Assembly (NCBI RefSeq): GCF_003293745.1
Contig: NZ_PTLZ01000006.1
Span: 1 to 37,648, forward strand
Direction: 5' to 3'
Length of the DNA: 37,648 nt
From: Herminiimonas fonticola
Lineage (GTDB): Bacteria; Pseudomonadota; Gammaproteobacteria; Burkholderiales; Burkholderiaceae_D
Part shown: one piece after another, positions 1-10,503 of the stretch
Layout of the letters: the number at the start of each line of letters is the position of its first letter
Numbering within the stretch: position 1 is the stretch's first letter
Notes under the pieces: model-generated
Databases searched by the model: none
Seen by the model: only the letters and a program-made list of their open reading frames with translations
What the model was told of the DNA's origin: nothing
Translations under genes and position numbers: made by a program

Positions 1-1
1 G

Positions 2-40
2 CTTCCACATGACATGGCATCTGCAGGAGAAATGAAATGA
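2..40 (+). CDS. 3' tail of an upstream gene (partial)
   Basis: Only the last twelve codons are visible, ending [10 protein letters not shown] then TGA. The stop overlaps the start codon of the following adaptor gene as ATGA, the same junction seen between the adaptor and the pump. In copper/silver efflux operons this position is normally held by the outer-membrane CusC/TolC-type channel, so that is the likely identity, but the fragment is too short to prove it. A second reading frame also ends here, with TGA at 33-35. Confidence 0.4.
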   Translation, partial: LPHDMASAGEMK

Positions 41-1527
41 AATCGAAATTCGCATTGAAAGCGATAGTCTTGGTATTAGCAGGTGCAGGTCTCGTGTTTG
101 TCGGGTATTGGTTCGGCACGCAAAGAAATATGGATGACGCTACATCTGGCACAGCAACTGAGAAAGTTGACGCGAAGACGGGGCGCAAAGTCCTGTATTG
201 GCACGACCCTATGGTTCCGGGAAATAAGTTCGACAAGCCGGGTAAAAGTCCTTTCATGGATATGCAGTTGGTCCCGGTTTATGCGGATGAAGCTTCAGCA
301 GATGGCGGCGTAAAAATTAACCCCACACTGCAACAGAATCTCGGCATCCGATTTGCAACCGTAAGACTCGAAGATGTACGAGATGCATTTGAAATGATCG
401 GCACAACGCAGTTTGATGAGAGTGCATCGGAAGTCGTGCAAAGCCGTGTGACGGGATATATAGACAAACTGTATGCCCGTTCACCCATGCAGCGCATCAA
501 GCGCGGCGAAGCAATTGCTTCTATTTTTGTACCTGACTGGATTGCTCCACAAGAGGAATATCTGGCACTAAAGCGTAGTGGCAATATTGAACTGGCATCC
601 GCTGCTAGACAAAGAATGCGAGCGATGTCCATCCCTGACGGATTGATAAATCAAGCGGACCGTACAGGGCAATCGCAAAAGTATTACACGCTGAGTTCCC
701 CAGTTGCTGGCGTCATCACCGAGTTGTCCGTACGCGATGGCGCGATGGTAACTCCCGGCATGACGATTGCAAAAGTCTCCGGTTTGAACAAGGTGTGGCT
801 GGTAGCAGAAGTGCCCGAAACACTGAGTAATTCAGTCCACTCCGGCATGACGGTGGAGGCCACGTTCTCCGGTGATGCGAATAGAAAATACAGTGGCAAG
901 GTTCGCGAAATCCTGCCGGGTATCAGTACTGCCACACGGACCTTGCAGGCTCGTTTGGAGCTGGATAACCGTGATGGCAGCCTCACGCCAGGCATGCTCA
1001 TGCGCGTCCGCCTGGATGCCGAGAAGCCAGTTTCGCGCCTTCTGGTTCCGAGTGAAGCCGTGATTGCAAGCGGCAAACAATCCGTCGTTCTGGTCGCTGG
1101 CGAAAACAACAGCATGCAACCGGTGGTTGTGACGACTGGCCGGGATACAGGAAACGATACCGAGATTTTGAGTGGATTAAGTGAAGGTCAGAAAGTGGTC
1201 GCCTCAGGGCAATTTCTTATTGATTCGGAAGCAAGCCTGAAGTCAGTGTTACCCAAGTTTGCTGGAAAAAGTCAGGCAATGCAGCCGGCAGCGTCTCCTG
1301 TTCATCGAGGCATAGGCACCGTAGAGACAATAACGCCCAAAGCATTGACCCTTTCGCACAAGCCGATTCCGGAACTTGAATGGGGTGCGATGACGATGGA
1401 CTTTAACAAGTCGCGTCCTGAGTTATTCGGCGAGATAAAAGCAGGACAGGAAGTTGAGTTTTCATTCAAGGAAAATGACGACGGCTACCTGCTCGAAAGC
1501 GTCACCCCGGTGGGCGGCAAGCAATGA
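37..1527 (+). CDS. cusB: CusB/SilB-type RND periplasmic adaptor with fused C-terminal CusF domain
   Basis: This is the membrane-fusion protein linking an inner-membrane HME-RND pump to an outer-membrane channel for Cu(I)/Ag(I) export across the periplasm. The protein has 496 residues. An N-terminal membrane anchor (about residues 7-27) is followed by a heavy-metal-binding segment with YWHDPMVPG and the Met-rich [10 protein letters not shown] typical of CusB relatives. Next come the barrel-sandwich hybrid and beta-barrel domains of the HlyD-like adaptor family (about 90-390). The last ~75 residues form a CusF-like domain with His in LSHKP and the WGAMTM motif, so the H, W, M and M metal ligands are all present. 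E. coli CusB lacks this extra domain. GGAGAA just before the ATG is a good ribosome binding site. The stop overlaps the pump start as ATGA. Confidence 0.93.
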   Translation: MKSKFALKAIVLVLAGAGLVFVGYWFGTQRNMDDATSGTATEKVDAKTGRKVLYWHDPMVPGNKFDKPGKSPFMDMQLVPVYADEASADGGVKINPTLQQNLGIRFATVRLEDVRDAFEMIGTTQFDESASEVVQSRVTGYIDKLYARSPMQRIKRGEAIASIFVPDWIAPQEEYLALKRSGNIELASAARQRMRAMSIPDGLINQADRTGQSQKYYTLSSPVAGVITELSVRDGAMVTPGMTIAKVSGLNKVWLVAEVPETLSNSVHSGMTVEATFSGDANRKYSGKVREILPGISTATRTLQARLELDNRDGSLTPGMLMRVRLDAEKPVSRLLVPSEAVIASGKQSVVLVAGENNSMQPVVVTTGRDTGNDTEILSGLSEGQKVVASGQFLIDSEASLKSVLPKFAGKSQAMQPAASPVHRGIGTVETITPKALTLSHKPIPELEWGAMTMDFNKSRPELFGEIKAGQEVEFSFKENDDGYLLESVTPVGGKQ

Positions 1528-4500
1528 TTGCGCAAATTATTCGCTGGTCCATTGCCAACCGATTCTGGGTGCTGCTTGCTGCGGTCGTTATAGCAGGATG
1601 GGGTCTATGGTCATTAAACAAAACACCTTTGGACGCATTGCCAGACCTGTCTGATACGCAGGTCATCATCCGCGCCCAGTATCCCGGCAAGGCGCCGCAG
1701 ATAGTTGAGGACCAAGTCACTTACCCACTGACCACGGCACTGCTGGCCGTCCCGGGTGCGAAGACCGTTCGCGGTTATTCCTTCTTTGGCGACTCGTTTG
1801 TTTATGTTCTGTTTGACGATGCCACGGACCAATACTGGGCTCGCTCAAGAGTGTTGGAATACATCAGCCAGGTGCAAAGCCGTTTGCCTCAAGGTGTGCG
1901 CGCCGAGCTTGGGCCGGACGGAACGGGTGTGGGTTGGATATTTGAATATGCACTGGTAGATCGCACTGGACAAAATGATCTCAGTCAGTTGCGAACATTG
2001 AATGACTGGTTCTTGAAGTTCGAGCTCAAAACCGTTCCAGACGTCGCAGAAGTCGCCAGCATCGGTGGCATGGTGAAGCAGTATCAAGTCGTCCTCGACC
2101 CAGACAAGTTGCGTGCATTCGGCATCTCTCATGCAAAGGTGCTGGATGCATTGGCGAAAGCAAATCAGGAGTCCGGTGGGTCGGTGGTTGAGATGGCCGA
2201 GACCGAATATATGGTGCGTTCGCACGGGTATTTGCGTTCACTGGAAGACTTCCGCAATGTTCTACTAAACGCAAATGATGCAGGCACGCCGGTATTGCTC
2301 GGGGATGTAGCGACGATACGTATAGGCCCCGAAATGCGTCGCGGCATTGCTGAGTTGAATGGGGAAGGAGAAGTCGCTGGTGGCGTTGTTGTCATGCGCT
2401 CCGGCAAGAATGCGCTGGAAACCATAGAGGCAGTTAAGGCGAAACTCGCTACTTTGCAAAGCTCGCTTCCCAAAGGTGTGGAAATCGTCACGACCTACGA
2501 CCGCTCCAAATTGATTACGGCGGCAGTGACCAACCTCCGTGACAAGCTGATTGAAGAGTTTGTCGTGGTGGCACTGGTCTGCGCGATTTTTCTATTTCAT
2601 TTACGCAGCGCGTTGGTTGCCATCATCTCGCTACCCTTGGGCGTGCTCGCTGCTTTCATCGTGATGCGCTATCAAGGCGTTAACGCTAATCTAATGTCCT
2701 TGGGCGGCATCGCGATTGCCGTGGGTGCGATGGTCGATGCGGCGATCGTCATGATTGAAAATGCGCACAAGCATCTGGAAGCCTATTCCCACACGCATCC
2801 AAATCAGGAAATCGGTACGCGTGAGCGTTGGGACTTGATTGCAGAGTCGGCCATTGAAGTTGGCCCCGCCTTGTTTTTCTCGTTGCTCATCGTTACCTTG
2901 TCCTTCATTCCCGTTTTCGCATTGGAAGCGCAAGAAGGCAAATTGTTTGCACCGCTAGCCTATACAAAAACCTATGCCCTGGCGGCCGCAGCAGGACTGG
3001 CGATTACCCTGATTCCTGTATTGATGGGATACATGATTCGCGGACGTATTCCAAGTGAGGCATCGAATCCGATTAATCGCATACTGATACGGGCGTACCG
3101 GCCTTGGTTGAACGCAAGTCTGGTGCATCCGAAATGGACGATTGCGATTGCGTTTTTTGCTCTTGCCCTGACAGTGATTCCTCTATCCAAACTTGGTGGC
3201 GAATTTTTACCACCTCTGGACGAAGGTGACTTGCTATACATGCCTTCCGCATTGCCCGGATTGTCCGCATCCAAAGCCAGTGAATTGCTGCAGCAGACCG
3301 ACCGTCTCATCAAAACCGTGCCTGAAGTCGATACGGTATTTGGCAAGGCGGGTCGCGCAGAATCAGCAACCGATCCTGCGCCTTTGGAAATGTTTGAAAC
3401 CACTATTCAGTTCAAACCGAAAGACCAATGGCGTGCCGGCATGACACCTGCAAAGCTCATTGAAGAGTTGGACCGGGTCGTCAGGGTTCCGGGACTATCG
3501 AATGTTTGGGTGCCGCCTATCCGTAATCGTATCGATATGCTTTCAACCGGTATCAAAACTCCGGTTGGAGTCAAGATATCCGGTGCAGACCTCGGACAAA
3601 TCGACAAAATCGCGACGCAAATCGAAGCTATCGTCAAAAAAGTGCCGGGAGTAACTTCTGCATTGGCCGAGCGCGTAGCTGGCGGACGCTATATCGATAT
3701 CGATATTGACCGCGCACGAGCAGCGCGATATGGCCTTGCAGTGACGGACGTGCAATCAGTTATATCGTCTGCGATTGGCGGTGAAAACATTGGTGAAGTT
3801 GTAGATGGACGCCAACGCTTTCCCATCAATGTTCGCTATCCGCAGGATTACCGTAACTCTGTGCAGACACTGCGTGACTTTCCTATCGTCACAGAGCGAG
3901 GAGCACAAGTAAGGCTGGGCGATATTACGACCATCAAAGTAACTGATGGGCCACCGATGATACGCAGCGAGAACGCACGGCTTTCTGGCTGGGTCTATGT
4001 CGATGTACGTGGAACCGACTTGCACTCAGCCGTAAAAGCAATGCAGGCGGCAGTGGCAAAAGACGTAAAGCTCCCGTCTGGATATTCAATAGGCTGGTCC
4101 GGGCAGTTTGAATACCTGGAGCGAGCCGTTGCCAAGTTGCAAATCGTGATTCCGCTCACGCTGGCCGTCATCCTCATCCTGTTGTACTTGGCGTTTCGCT
4201 CAATCTCGGAAGCATTCCTGCTCATGTTGACTGTGCCCTTTGCACTTATCGGCGGCTTCTGGTTTGTGTGGTTGCTCGGGCATGCCGTTTCGGTCGCCAC
4301 TGCGGTCGGGTTCATTGCACTGGCAGGATTGGCAGCCGAGTTCGGCGTCGTGATGCTGGTGTATCTTCGCAATTCATTGAATCAGCGTTTGCAGGCCGGA
4401 CTGCCGTTGACCAAGGAGCTTATTGTAGAAGCGATACGAGAAGGAGCTGTATTGCGAGTGCGCCCAAAAGCCATGACAGTAGCTGTTATTTTGGGAGGAC

Positions 4501-4682
4501 TTATACCAATTATGTTCGGCAGCGGTGCCGGCTCTGAAGTAATGCAGCGGATTGCCGCACCGATGGTGGGAGGCATGATTACCGCGCCGTTGTTGTCGCT
4601 GTTTGTGATTCCAGCAGCATGGCGTTTGCTTCAAGAACGCAAATTACGTTTGGCAGTTCGAAATAAATCAATTAACTACTAA
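1524..4682 (+). CDS. cusA: CusA/SilA-type heavy-metal RND efflux pump
   Basis: This is the inner-membrane, proton-driven pump of the HME-RND family, which exports monovalent copper and silver from periplasm and cytosol through the CusCBA complex. At 1052 residues it has the usual family length. Visible features are the N-terminal helix, then [13 protein letters not shown], the membrane motif [16 protein letters not shown] that carries the proton-relay acidic residues, and the periplasmic signature [18 protein letters not shown] found in metal-specific RND pumps. Met residues occur in the central pore segments, for example [10 protein letters not shown] and [10 protein letters not shown]. The gene overlaps cusB by four bases, suggesting translational coupling, and is followed ten bases later by a CusF-like gene. 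Substrate preference for Cu/Ag over Zn/Co/Cd is inferred from the CusF domains on both sides. Confidence 0.95.
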   Translation: MIAQIIRWSIANRFWVLLAAVVIAGWGLWSLNKTPLDALPDLSDTQVIIRAQYPGKAPQIVEDQVTYPLTTALLAVPGAKTVRGYSFFGDSFVYVLFDDATDQYWARSRVLEYISQVQSRLPQGVRAELGPDGTGVGWIFEYALVDRTGQNDLSQLRTLNDWFLKFELKTVPDVAEVASIGGMVKQYQVVLDPDKLRAFGISHAKVLDALAKANQESGGSVVEMAETEYMVRSHGYLRSLEDFRNVLLNANDAGTPVLLGDVATIRIGPEMRRGIAELNGEGEVAGGVVVMRSGKNALETIEAVKAKLATLQSSLPKGVEIVTTYDRSKLITAAVTNLRDKLIEEFVVVALVCAIFLFHLRSALVAIISLPLGVLAAFIVMRYQGVNANLMSLGGIAIAVGAMVDAAIVMIENAHKHLEAYSHTHPNQEIGTRERWDLIAESAIEVGPALFFSLLIVTLSFIPVFALEAQEGKLFAPLAYTKTYALAAAAGLAITLIPVLMGYMIRGRIPSEASNPINRILIRAYRPWLNASLVHPKWTIAIAFFALALTVIPLSKLGGEFLPPLDEGDLLYMPSALPGLSASKASELLQQTDRLIKTVPEVDTVFGKAGRAESATDPAPLEMFETTIQFKPKDQWRAGMTPAKLIEELDRVVRVPGLSNVWVPPIRNRIDMLSTGIKTPVGVKISGADLGQIDKIATQIEAIVKKVPGVTSALAERVAGGRYIDIDIDRARAARYGLAVTDVQSVISSAIGGENIGEVVDGRQRFPINVRYPQDYRNSVQTLRDFPIVTERGAQVRLGDITTIKVTDGPPMIRSENARLSGWVYVDVRGTDLHSAVKAMQAAVAKDVKLPSGYSIGWSGQFEYLERAVAKLQIVIPLTLAVILILLYLAFRSISEAFLLMLTVPFALIGGFWFVWLLGHAVSVATAVGFIALAGLAAEFGVVMLVYLRNSLNQRLQAGLPLTKELIVEAIREGAVLRVRPKAMTVAVILGGLIPIMFGSGAGSEVMQRIAAPMVGGMITAPLLSLFVIPAAWRLLQERKLRLAVRNKSINY

Positions 4683-4692
4683 GGAGTATCAA

Positions 4693-5064
4693 ATGAAAAA
4701 GTCGCTTTTAAATCTAATGGCCGTCTGTGGGTTCTCTCTGCTGACTATGACTGCTTACGCTGACCAAAGCAGCAAAGGTATGGACATGACAGGTATGAAG
4801 ATGGATAACATGCCATCTAAACCAGCAAGTGCAACAGCTTTATCGGATGGTGAAGTTAGAGCCATCGACAAAGAAAACAAAAGCATTACGTTGAAGCATG
4901 GACGTATCAAGAGTACGACGGTAGAGATGGGGCCGATGACTATGCCATTTAAAGTGAAAGACAAAGGCCTGCTTGCCGGTGTAAAAGTGGGTGACAAGGT
5001 GAAATTTAATGTCGAGAATATAGATGGAATCTCGACCGTTACAACACTGTCTGTTCAGAAATAA
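4693..5064 (+). CDS. cusF: CusF-like periplasmic copper-binding protein
   Basis: This is a small periplasmic metallochaperone that would hand Cu(I)/Ag(I) to the CusB/CusA complex. The protein has 123 residues with a Sec signal peptide ending near TAYA. A Met-rich linker follows (KGMDMTGMKMDNMP), then one OB-fold CusF domain. Expected ligands are visible: His in LKHGRI and the MTM pair in EMGPMTMPF. The Trp that stacks on the metal in E. coli CusF is replaced here by Met, whereas the domain fused to the upstream adaptor keeps Trp. AAGGAG lies well placed before the ATG. It is the last gene of the operon, and no clear terminator follows it. Confidence 0.88.
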   Translation: MKKSLLNLMAVCGFSLLTMTAYADQSSKGMDMTGMKMDNMPSKPASATALSDGEVRAIDKENKSITLKHGRIKSTTVEMGPMTMPFKVKDKGLLAGVKVGDKVKFNVENIDGISTVTTLSVQK

Positions 5065-5187
5065 TTGAAATGAGGGGATTTCGGCTTGCGCATTCACCAG
5101 ACATTGTTCATGTCAAATTCAAATTGAGAAGTACCAACAACTTCAGGCATCTAATGTTTATTTTTAGTCTTAGATTTTAACGGTGCA

Positions 5188-5224
5188 GGCACGGGGCAAG
5201 ATTACAATCCGAATCTGCCGTGCC
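5188..5224 (+). other. Compound hairpin downstream of cusF
   Basis: GGCACGG (5188-5194) pairs with CCGTGCC (5218-5224). An inner AGATT/AATCT stem (5199-5203 with 5212-5216) encloses an eight-base loop. There is no U-tract after it, so it is not a standard intrinsic terminator. It may be an mRNA 3'-end stabiliser or a structured RNA. Confidence 0.35.
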
Positions 5225-5564
5225 CTCGCAGCATTCTACAAACCAAGCAGTCTAAGTGGTACTGCCTGAACTTGAATGTTACGTGCGGTATACGTCCCGC
5301 AAATTAGTGTGATGAAAAACTATGCACGGGAGATTTTTTCATCACGTGAAAGAGGAATGTTTATTCCGGAAATTTCGACACGCCCGATGTCGTTCGATCA
5401 AAATATTCGAATCATTGATCCCGTCAACAATCCCGGGAAGATATTTAGCTAGGATATATCAGGCTAATTAACTTCGAGCAACATAGGCGTTGGCTTAACG
5501 TGTCGTCGTATTCCGGGATAGGCACCAATTTAGGAAGTAGATACAGTTTTCAGACTCCCCCCAA

Positions 5565-5590
5565 CTGATCTACTTACGCGGATAGATCAG
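5565..5590. other. Inverted repeat just downstream of the tpsA stop codon
   Basis: CTGATCTA (5565-5572) and TAGATCAG (5583-5590) form a perfect 8-bp stem with a ten-base loop. It lies 18 bases beyond the 3' end of the minus-strand exoprotein gene, so a role in ending that transcript is possible. Neither side has a clear T-run. Confidence 0.35.
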
Positions 5591-5608
5591 GAGCCCCTAT
5601 CTTCCACG

Positions 5609-8506
5609 TTAATCTGCAATATCTTTTTTGTATTCGTTCTGTTCGCCAAAGGGTAAATTGACACCTTGGTCTTTGACGGTGATATTCAGTCCGGCCAGCA
5701 TGCTGTCTACGGAAGTGCCCGCAGGCGCCATGGACACATTGGGCACGCCCAGTCCAAATGAAACAAGCGAACTTGCAATATTGTTTCCATTTGAATTTGC
5801 AAAATTCATCGAACGAGCATTCGCTATCGCGTTTTGAACCTTTGTGCTGTTACCGCCGTTTTCAAGAGAGGTGCCTGTAGGGGCAGCAGAGTTATCGTTG
5901 GCGGCTGGCGGATTGATCGTCAATGTGCCGTTAACGAAAGTGATCGCATAGCCACCTTGCTGATTGGTCGAGTACAGGCCGCCGGGCGTGACGACGTAGC
6001 TTCCTTCATTTACCGAGCCTTGCGAATTTCCGCCATAGCTGAGCGTGCCAAGAAGGTTGCCATTAATAGTACTGGAATAGCTCACGCCATTGCCGCCACT
6101 GTAAGCCACACCGTCATAAGTTTTGCTTGCGCTATTCGCTGTAACAGTTAGCGCAGTCATGAACGAACGCAGCAATGGCTTCGTGTAGGTATCGTAGATC
6201 ACCCAGGTGTTGATGAAATCAAGCCCGGAAAAAGCCGAAGCAGTTTTCATCTGTGAGGTGTTCAACCCTGTCATGCCAGCAACGGAGCCATATCCGGCAC
6301 CGGCAGTTTGACCGGTGCTGTAGCTGTCCCAATAACCGGCGGTGATCGTGCCCCCACTGGCGTTTGATCCGATCAGGCCACCGGTAGTGTTGCCAGTAAC
6401 CGCGCCGGTGGCATAGGCCTCGGTGATCGTGCTGCCGCTCAGGTTATATCCGAGCAGACCGCCGACGTAATTGCCGCCGTGGACCGTGCCGGTAGTATAG
6501 GCTTGGCTGATTGGTGTGCTGATGTTTTGCCCCACCAGCCCGCCTACTCCGGCGCCGCTGGCGTTGACTGCACCGGTGGTATAGGCTTGGCGGATCGTGC
6601 TGTTTTGGCTATTCCCCACCAAGCCGCCAACGGCCTCCCTCCCGTTAATTGCACCGGTGGCATAGATTTGGCGGATTGTGCTGTTCTGGCTATCCCCCAC
6701 CAAGCTGCCGACGCGGCTATTGCCCGTAACACTGCCGCCAAGCAGGCCGATATTGCGCAGCTTGGCACCGTTCACCTGCCCAAACAGGCCGACGCCGTCC
6801 TCGCTTGGGCGATTGATGGTCAGGCTGCTGATGGTATGACCCAGTCCGTCGAACGTGCCAGTAAAAGGTGTGGCCGGAACGGCGACGCCGAAGGGGTCGC
6901 CAAAGTCGGGGTCAACTGCTGGCTTGCCCACCGGATCGAAACCGGCGCCGCTATTCCAGCCACTGGTAGAACTGGCATCAATATCGGCTCCCAATACGTA
7001 GTTTCCGGCAAGGTTGCCCTTAATGCCTTGCAGGCTAACGCCACCTGCATCCCCGGCCGCGCCCAGGTCTGTGATGACCATGTAATTGACAGTGCTGCCA
7101 TCACTACCCAGCTTGGTGCTGAAGTTGTTACCCGCTGGTAGATTGATCGGTGCGTTGACATTGACCGTGCTGGTGTTGCCAGCAGCCACTGCGGCTTGTC
7201 CGTACTCCAGCGCCAGGCTGGCAGTGCCGGACGCATTCATCTCGGTGTTAATGTTGATATTGTTTTGCGCGTTTAACGTCAACTTGTTTGCCGACCAGGT
7301 GACGGTGTCGTTGACGTTGACATCCCCGTTGCCGCTGCCAACAGAGATGCTTTGAATGATGACATCAGTGCTGCCCAGATTGGTGGACAACTGCGCGCCG
7401 GTGATGTCGCCGCCTGTCGCGGCAATCGTGTAATCGCTTGGATCGATCAGCCAACTGCCGGTCAAGCCTTGTGGTGCCGCAGTCGTGATGCGCGCGCCGT
7501 CGCTGACCTTGACATGCGCGGCCGAGGTTTCGATAAACCCGCCGTTGCCGCCATTCGGCGCACTAGCATCCAGCTTGCCGCCGACGCTGACGGTACCGCT
7601 TTGCATGTCACCCAACAATTTGATGATGCCGTTATGGTTTTCAATAGTTTGCGCCTGGATCACGCCAGTATTGTTGACCGCGGTCTGCAGTAGATTACCG
7701 GCCGCTTGCGCGGTCATCAGCACTTGGCCGCCATCGGCTTGAATCATGCCGCCGTTACTGACCAGCGCATTTAACGCACCTTCATTTATCGCGACATTGA
7801 GCAAGCCATCCCCGACGATATCGAGCGTGATTGCATTGCCGGCAGCAAGTACGACGCTGCCCAGCCTTGCATTGATGATGCCTTCATTGGAAACATTCGC
7901 TCCCAGCAGCGCGACATAGCCGCCATCGGCATTGATACTGCCTTGATTGAGGACGCTGCCACCCGTGCCGGCAAACTTGTAATTTCCTGCCATGAAGTCG
8001 CTATCGGAAATATTCAGCGTCGATGCAACCAAACCACCGACATTGACCGATGCACTTTTACCAAACAGGATGCCATTAGGATTAACCAGAAACACCTTGC
8101 CGTTGGCCGTCAGACTACCGAGGATGCTGGACGGATCAGCACCGATCACACGGTTGAGCGCGACTGAGCTGCTGTTGGGCTGTACAAAGCGCACCGCTTC
8201 TGTCGCACCAATGTTGAAGCTCTGCCAGTTGAGCACCACGTTCTGACTAGTCTGGTTGACGGTCATGCTGCCATTGCCGTTGGTGACGCTGGCACTGCCG
8301 GCGGCCACCACGCCACCGACCGGCATAGCGTAACTAGTCGAGCCGAATGCGATCAGCAACGAGGTCGCCAGCGCTTTCAATGCAAAGCCGCCGCTTACGA
8401 CACTTTTTCCTGAGCACGCTTGCTTGCCCCCAGTTTTAGTGTTCTCGGAAACTGCCGTGAATATGCCTGTTTTGCTATTCCAGATTGAGCGGTAAATGTG
8501 GTTCAT
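5609..8506 (-). CDS. TpsA-family two-partner secretion exoprotein (filamentous haemagglutinin N-terminal domain)
   Basis: This is a secreted beta-helical surface protein, exported by the Sec system and then by its partner TpsB. It begins with an extended signal peptide (ESPR) starting MNHIYRSIWN, with cleavage likely after SYA at residue 60. The TPS secretion domain follows (about 61-190) and contains the hallmark VNPNGILFG at 141-149. Residues ~595-720 hold GLUG-type repeats of the form GGLVG...ST-I-QAYTTG, and ~783-870 hold an MBG/YDG-like domain (KTYDGVAYSG). The total of 965 residues is short for a haemagglutinin, and there is no toxin-like CdiA C-terminus or VENN motif. It lies 71 bases after its transporter gene on the same strand, so the pair is probably co-transcribed with the transporter first. 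An adhesin or biofilm role is inferred from the family only. Confidence 0.9.
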   Translation of the reverse strand: MNHIYRSIWNSKTGIFTAVSENTKTGGKQACSGKSVVSGGFALKALATSLLIAFGSTSYAMPVGGVVAAGSASVTNGNGSMTVNQTSQNVVLNWQSFNIGATEAVRFVQPNSSSVALNRVIGADPSSILGSLTANGKVFLVNPNGILFGKSASVNVGGLVASTLNISDSDFMAGNYKFAGTGGSVLNQGSINADGGYVALLGANVSNEGIINARLGSVVLAAGNAITLDIVGDGLLNVAINEGALNALVSNGGMIQADGGQVLMTAQAAGNLLQTAVNNTGVIQAQTIENHNGIIKLLGDMQSGTVSVGGKLDASAPNGGNGGFIETSAAHVKVSDGARITTAAPQGLTGSWLIDPSDYTIAATGGDITGAQLSTNLGSTDVIIQSISVGSGNGDVNVNDTVTWSANKLTLNAQNNININTEMNASGTASLALEYGQAAVAAGNTSTVNVNAPINLPAGNNFSTKLGSDGSTVNYMVITDLGAAGDAGGVSLQGIKGNLAGNYVLGADIDASSTSGWNSGAGFDPVGKPAVDPDFGDPFGVAVPATPFTGTFDGLGHTISSLTINRPSEDGVGLFGQVNGAKLRNIGLLGGSVTGNSRVGSLVGDSQNSTIRQIYATGAINGREAVGGLVGNSQNSTIRQAYTTGAVNASGAGVGGLVGQNISTPISQAYTTGTVHGGNYVGGLLGYNLSGSTITEAYATGAVTGNTTGGLIGSNASGGTITAGYWDSYSTGQTAGAGYGSVAGMTGLNTSQMKTASAFSGLDFINTWVIYDTYTKPLLRSFMTALTVTANSASKTYDGVAYSGGNGVSYSSTINGNLLGTLSYGGNSQGSVNEGSYVVTPGGLYSTNQQGGYAITFVNGTLTINPPAANDNSAAPTGTSLENGGNSTKVQNAIANARSMNFANSNGNNIASSLVSFGLGVPNVSMAPAGTSVDSMLAGLNITVKDQGVNLPFGEQNEYKKDIAD
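6340..6725 (-). repeat. GLUG-type coding repeats inside tpsA
   Basis: About five imperfect tandem units of 75-85 bases encode GGLVG/GGLLG followed by ST-I-QAY-TGAV. Neighbouring units are also similar at DNA level, for example around 6580-6640 and 6650-6710. Such units can recombine and change repeat number. Confidence 0.7.
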
Positions 8507-8577
8507 GATGGGCTTTCAGTTGTTCTTGAAGACTGATTAAAGTCAATTTACGTTTCGGTCGTTGCCCTGCACTGCGC

Positions 8578-10260
8578 TCAAAAATATTTTGCGGCCTGTA
8601 GCCAGAAGCGCCCGCTTTCGTCCGGTGCCGACGTGGCTGTCTCGTTGCCCAGCTTGCGGGCGTAATATGCTTTCACCACGAAATTGTCGTTGTCCGCCCA
8701 ATTAATACCGACCCCAACGCCGCTCAAAGTGCGGCGGTTCTCGCCACTGGCCCATGGATTTTTATTCAGCATTGCGGTACCAGTATCGACGAAGCCAATC
8801 AACTGCATTTGCCCCCACTGCCGTTCGGACAAACGCGGTAACAGCACCCTAGCCTCAAGATTAAGTACGTAGCCCTGGTCTGCATACGCTTCGCCTGCTG
8901 GATAGGCGCGCACGCCATACGCACCACCGAGCTCCATTTTCTCCGACGTATCCAGATTTTTAGCGGCCAGCTGTCCGTTGATTGCGGCATACAGCGAGAC
9001 GGTGTCCGTCACGCTTTGTAGCCGCATCGCATTGAATCCGAGTTTGTCAAAGTGTCCGTTGCTTTGCACAGTCGAGGCATCGTTCGCCAGTGCTGCTGCA
9101 CTCTTGATGTCGATTTCGCCAGAGGTCCAAGTGAGTGCATAAGTGCTCAATCCACCGCCACCGAAACCATCGCGACGATCGCCGATCAGGCTGGCCATCA
9201 CGGTCTGCGCTTTTTTGTCTGCACGCGTCGCAGTGGAATCCACGTTGTCCTGGAAAGTCTTGTCATCGAAATTGATCACTGCATACAGATTGTTGCTGCG
9301 TGACCGGATCAGCGGCACGCTGCCGAAGACGCTGGCGATCTGCGCAGAGCCGTTTGCCTGCAAGCTCTCAAATTCTCGCCCCAGACGGTAGCGCATGCTG
9401 GCATAGGCGACGCCTGCCTGGGCGCGACCAATCTGCGCCTGATAGGAAGCACGTGCATAGTTCAGCCCTGAGCCGGAACTCAGCACCTGCAATGTAGCGA
9501 TGTCGCCATGTCCAGTAGGGTTATTAATGTTAACGGTAGCGCCTGCGCGATTGGTACCGGTATAGCGATTACCGGCGTTGTCGACATTGACGTTTCCCGT
9601 GACGCGCTGACCTGGAGTGATATCCACAATGAGGTCAGACGCGCCGACCGACGCACCCGGTACCAGCGTCGATTTCACGTTCACACCTGGGAGGTCAGAC
9701 AAGAGTAGAAGACTCGTTTCAAGCGGGGCAATTGAGACCGCATCGCGGCTGTTCAGGTCGTTCAGCAAACTGTGCGCCAGACTGTCGGAAAGGTTGCTGC
9801 TGTTACGTAAACTAATCTTTTCGTATTGGCCTTCCAGCACCGCGATGGTTACGACGCCATTATTTATGTCTTGCGCTGGAAGGTATGCCTGCGCCAGCAA
9901 ATAACCGTGCTGCCGGTAATAGCGGGCAATCTTCGACGCCATACCTCTCAGTTCATTTAGCGACAATTCGCGGCTTTCGCTGAAGCCCGTCACCTCCACA
10001 AGCGTAGCTTCGGTGTACACCTGGGCACCCGTAACTCGCAAGCTGCGGACTAGAATTTTCTGGGTGTCGGAAGCCACAGCGAAAGGTGCTGCGCCCTGCT
10101 CGATACTGATTTCTGGATTAGCTTTGGCAGGTGCAGCAGGGGTTTGTGCCCTTTCAATCTGTTGGTTCAGAGAGCCGGCGTTCGGAGGTGTTTGGGCAAT
10201 AACGACACCGCAAGCTACCAGTCCCAGTGGTAGTACGGCTTTTGATAAGAGCAAATTCAC
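8578..10260 (-). CDS. TpsB-family (ShlB/FhaC/HecB) outer-membrane transporter
   Basis: This is the Omp85-superfamily pore that recognises the TPS domain of its partner and threads it across the outer membrane. The protein has 560 residues. It shows a signal peptide, a Pro/Ala-rich linker, two POTRA domains (about 68-220, with ILVRSLRVTGAQVY and the YYRQHGYLLAQAYLPAQ segment), then a 16-strand barrel. The lid-loop signature appears as GVRAYPAGEAYADQG, and the chain ends with an aromatic, ...AAKYF. The start shown is GTG, since an in-frame TAA lies two codons upstream. No good ribosome binding site precedes it, and an ATG (MKRSRSPLK...) sits just upstream in another frame. Both observations leave the exact N-terminus uncertain. 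Confidence 0.9.
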   Translation of the reverse strand: MNLLLSKAVLPLGLVACGVVIAQTPPNAGSLNQQIERAQTPAAPAKANPEISIEQGAAPFAVASDTQKILVRSLRVTGAQVYTEATLVEVTGFSESRELSLNELRGMASKIARYYRQHGYLLAQAYLPAQDINNGVVTIAVLEGQYEKISLRNSSNLSDSLAHSLLNDLNSRDAVSIAPLETSLLLLSDLPGVNVKSTLVPGASVGASDLIVDITPGQRVTGNVNVDNAGNRYTGTNRAGATVNINNPTGHGDIATLQVLSSGSGLNYARASYQAQIGRAQAGVAYASMRYRLGREFESLQANGSAQIASVFGSVPLIRSRSNNLYAVINFDDKTFQDNVDSTATRADKKAQTVMASLIGDRRDGFGGGGLSTYALTWTSGEIDIKSAAALANDASTVQSNGHFDKLGFNAMRLQSVTDTVSLYAAINGQLAAKNLDTSEKMELGGAYGVRAYPAGEAYADQGYVLNLEARVLLPRLSERQWGQMQLIGFVDTGTAMLNKNPWASGENRRTLSGVGVGINWADNDNFVVKAYYARKLGNETATSAPDESGRFWLQAAKYF

Positions 10261-10503
10261 GGATTACTTTCAGAGGGGACCTAGATCGCTTCATGATAAA
10301 GTTTTCCCGCGGCAAGTTTCTGAGGAAATCTGAGCAATTCAATAAAAAATTACTCACATGCAAGCTCGAAAACAACGGTAGCATTTGGAATCAGGAACGT
10401 TTGAGCCATATGTCGATAACATGGTAAAAATCGTGCCGCGCACCGTGATCTTGGGTTCAAAAACATAAAGTCGGTGCTTCAATTGCATTTCGACCTTACG
10501 ACG

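Larger units (their letters stand above)
5065..5608. other. Intergenic region between convergent operons
   Basis: I find no convincing gene here. The stretch separates the plus-strand efflux operon from the minus-strand exoprotein gene. It contains one compound hairpin (5188-5224) and one 8-bp inverted repeat (5565-5590), which are listed separately. The rest is AT-rich and shows no recognised family. Confidence 0.6.

Noticed and set aside
6479-7141. 220-codon plus-strand open frame inside tpsA
   Set aside because: It is antisense to a well-supported exoprotein gene; the repetitive, stop-poor composition of the GLUG region explains it. There is no ribosome site or known domain.
5609-8506. 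Contact-dependent inhibition (CdiA-type) toxin system
   Set aside because: The exoprotein is short, lacks a VENN or similar toxin boundary, and no immunity gene follows it.
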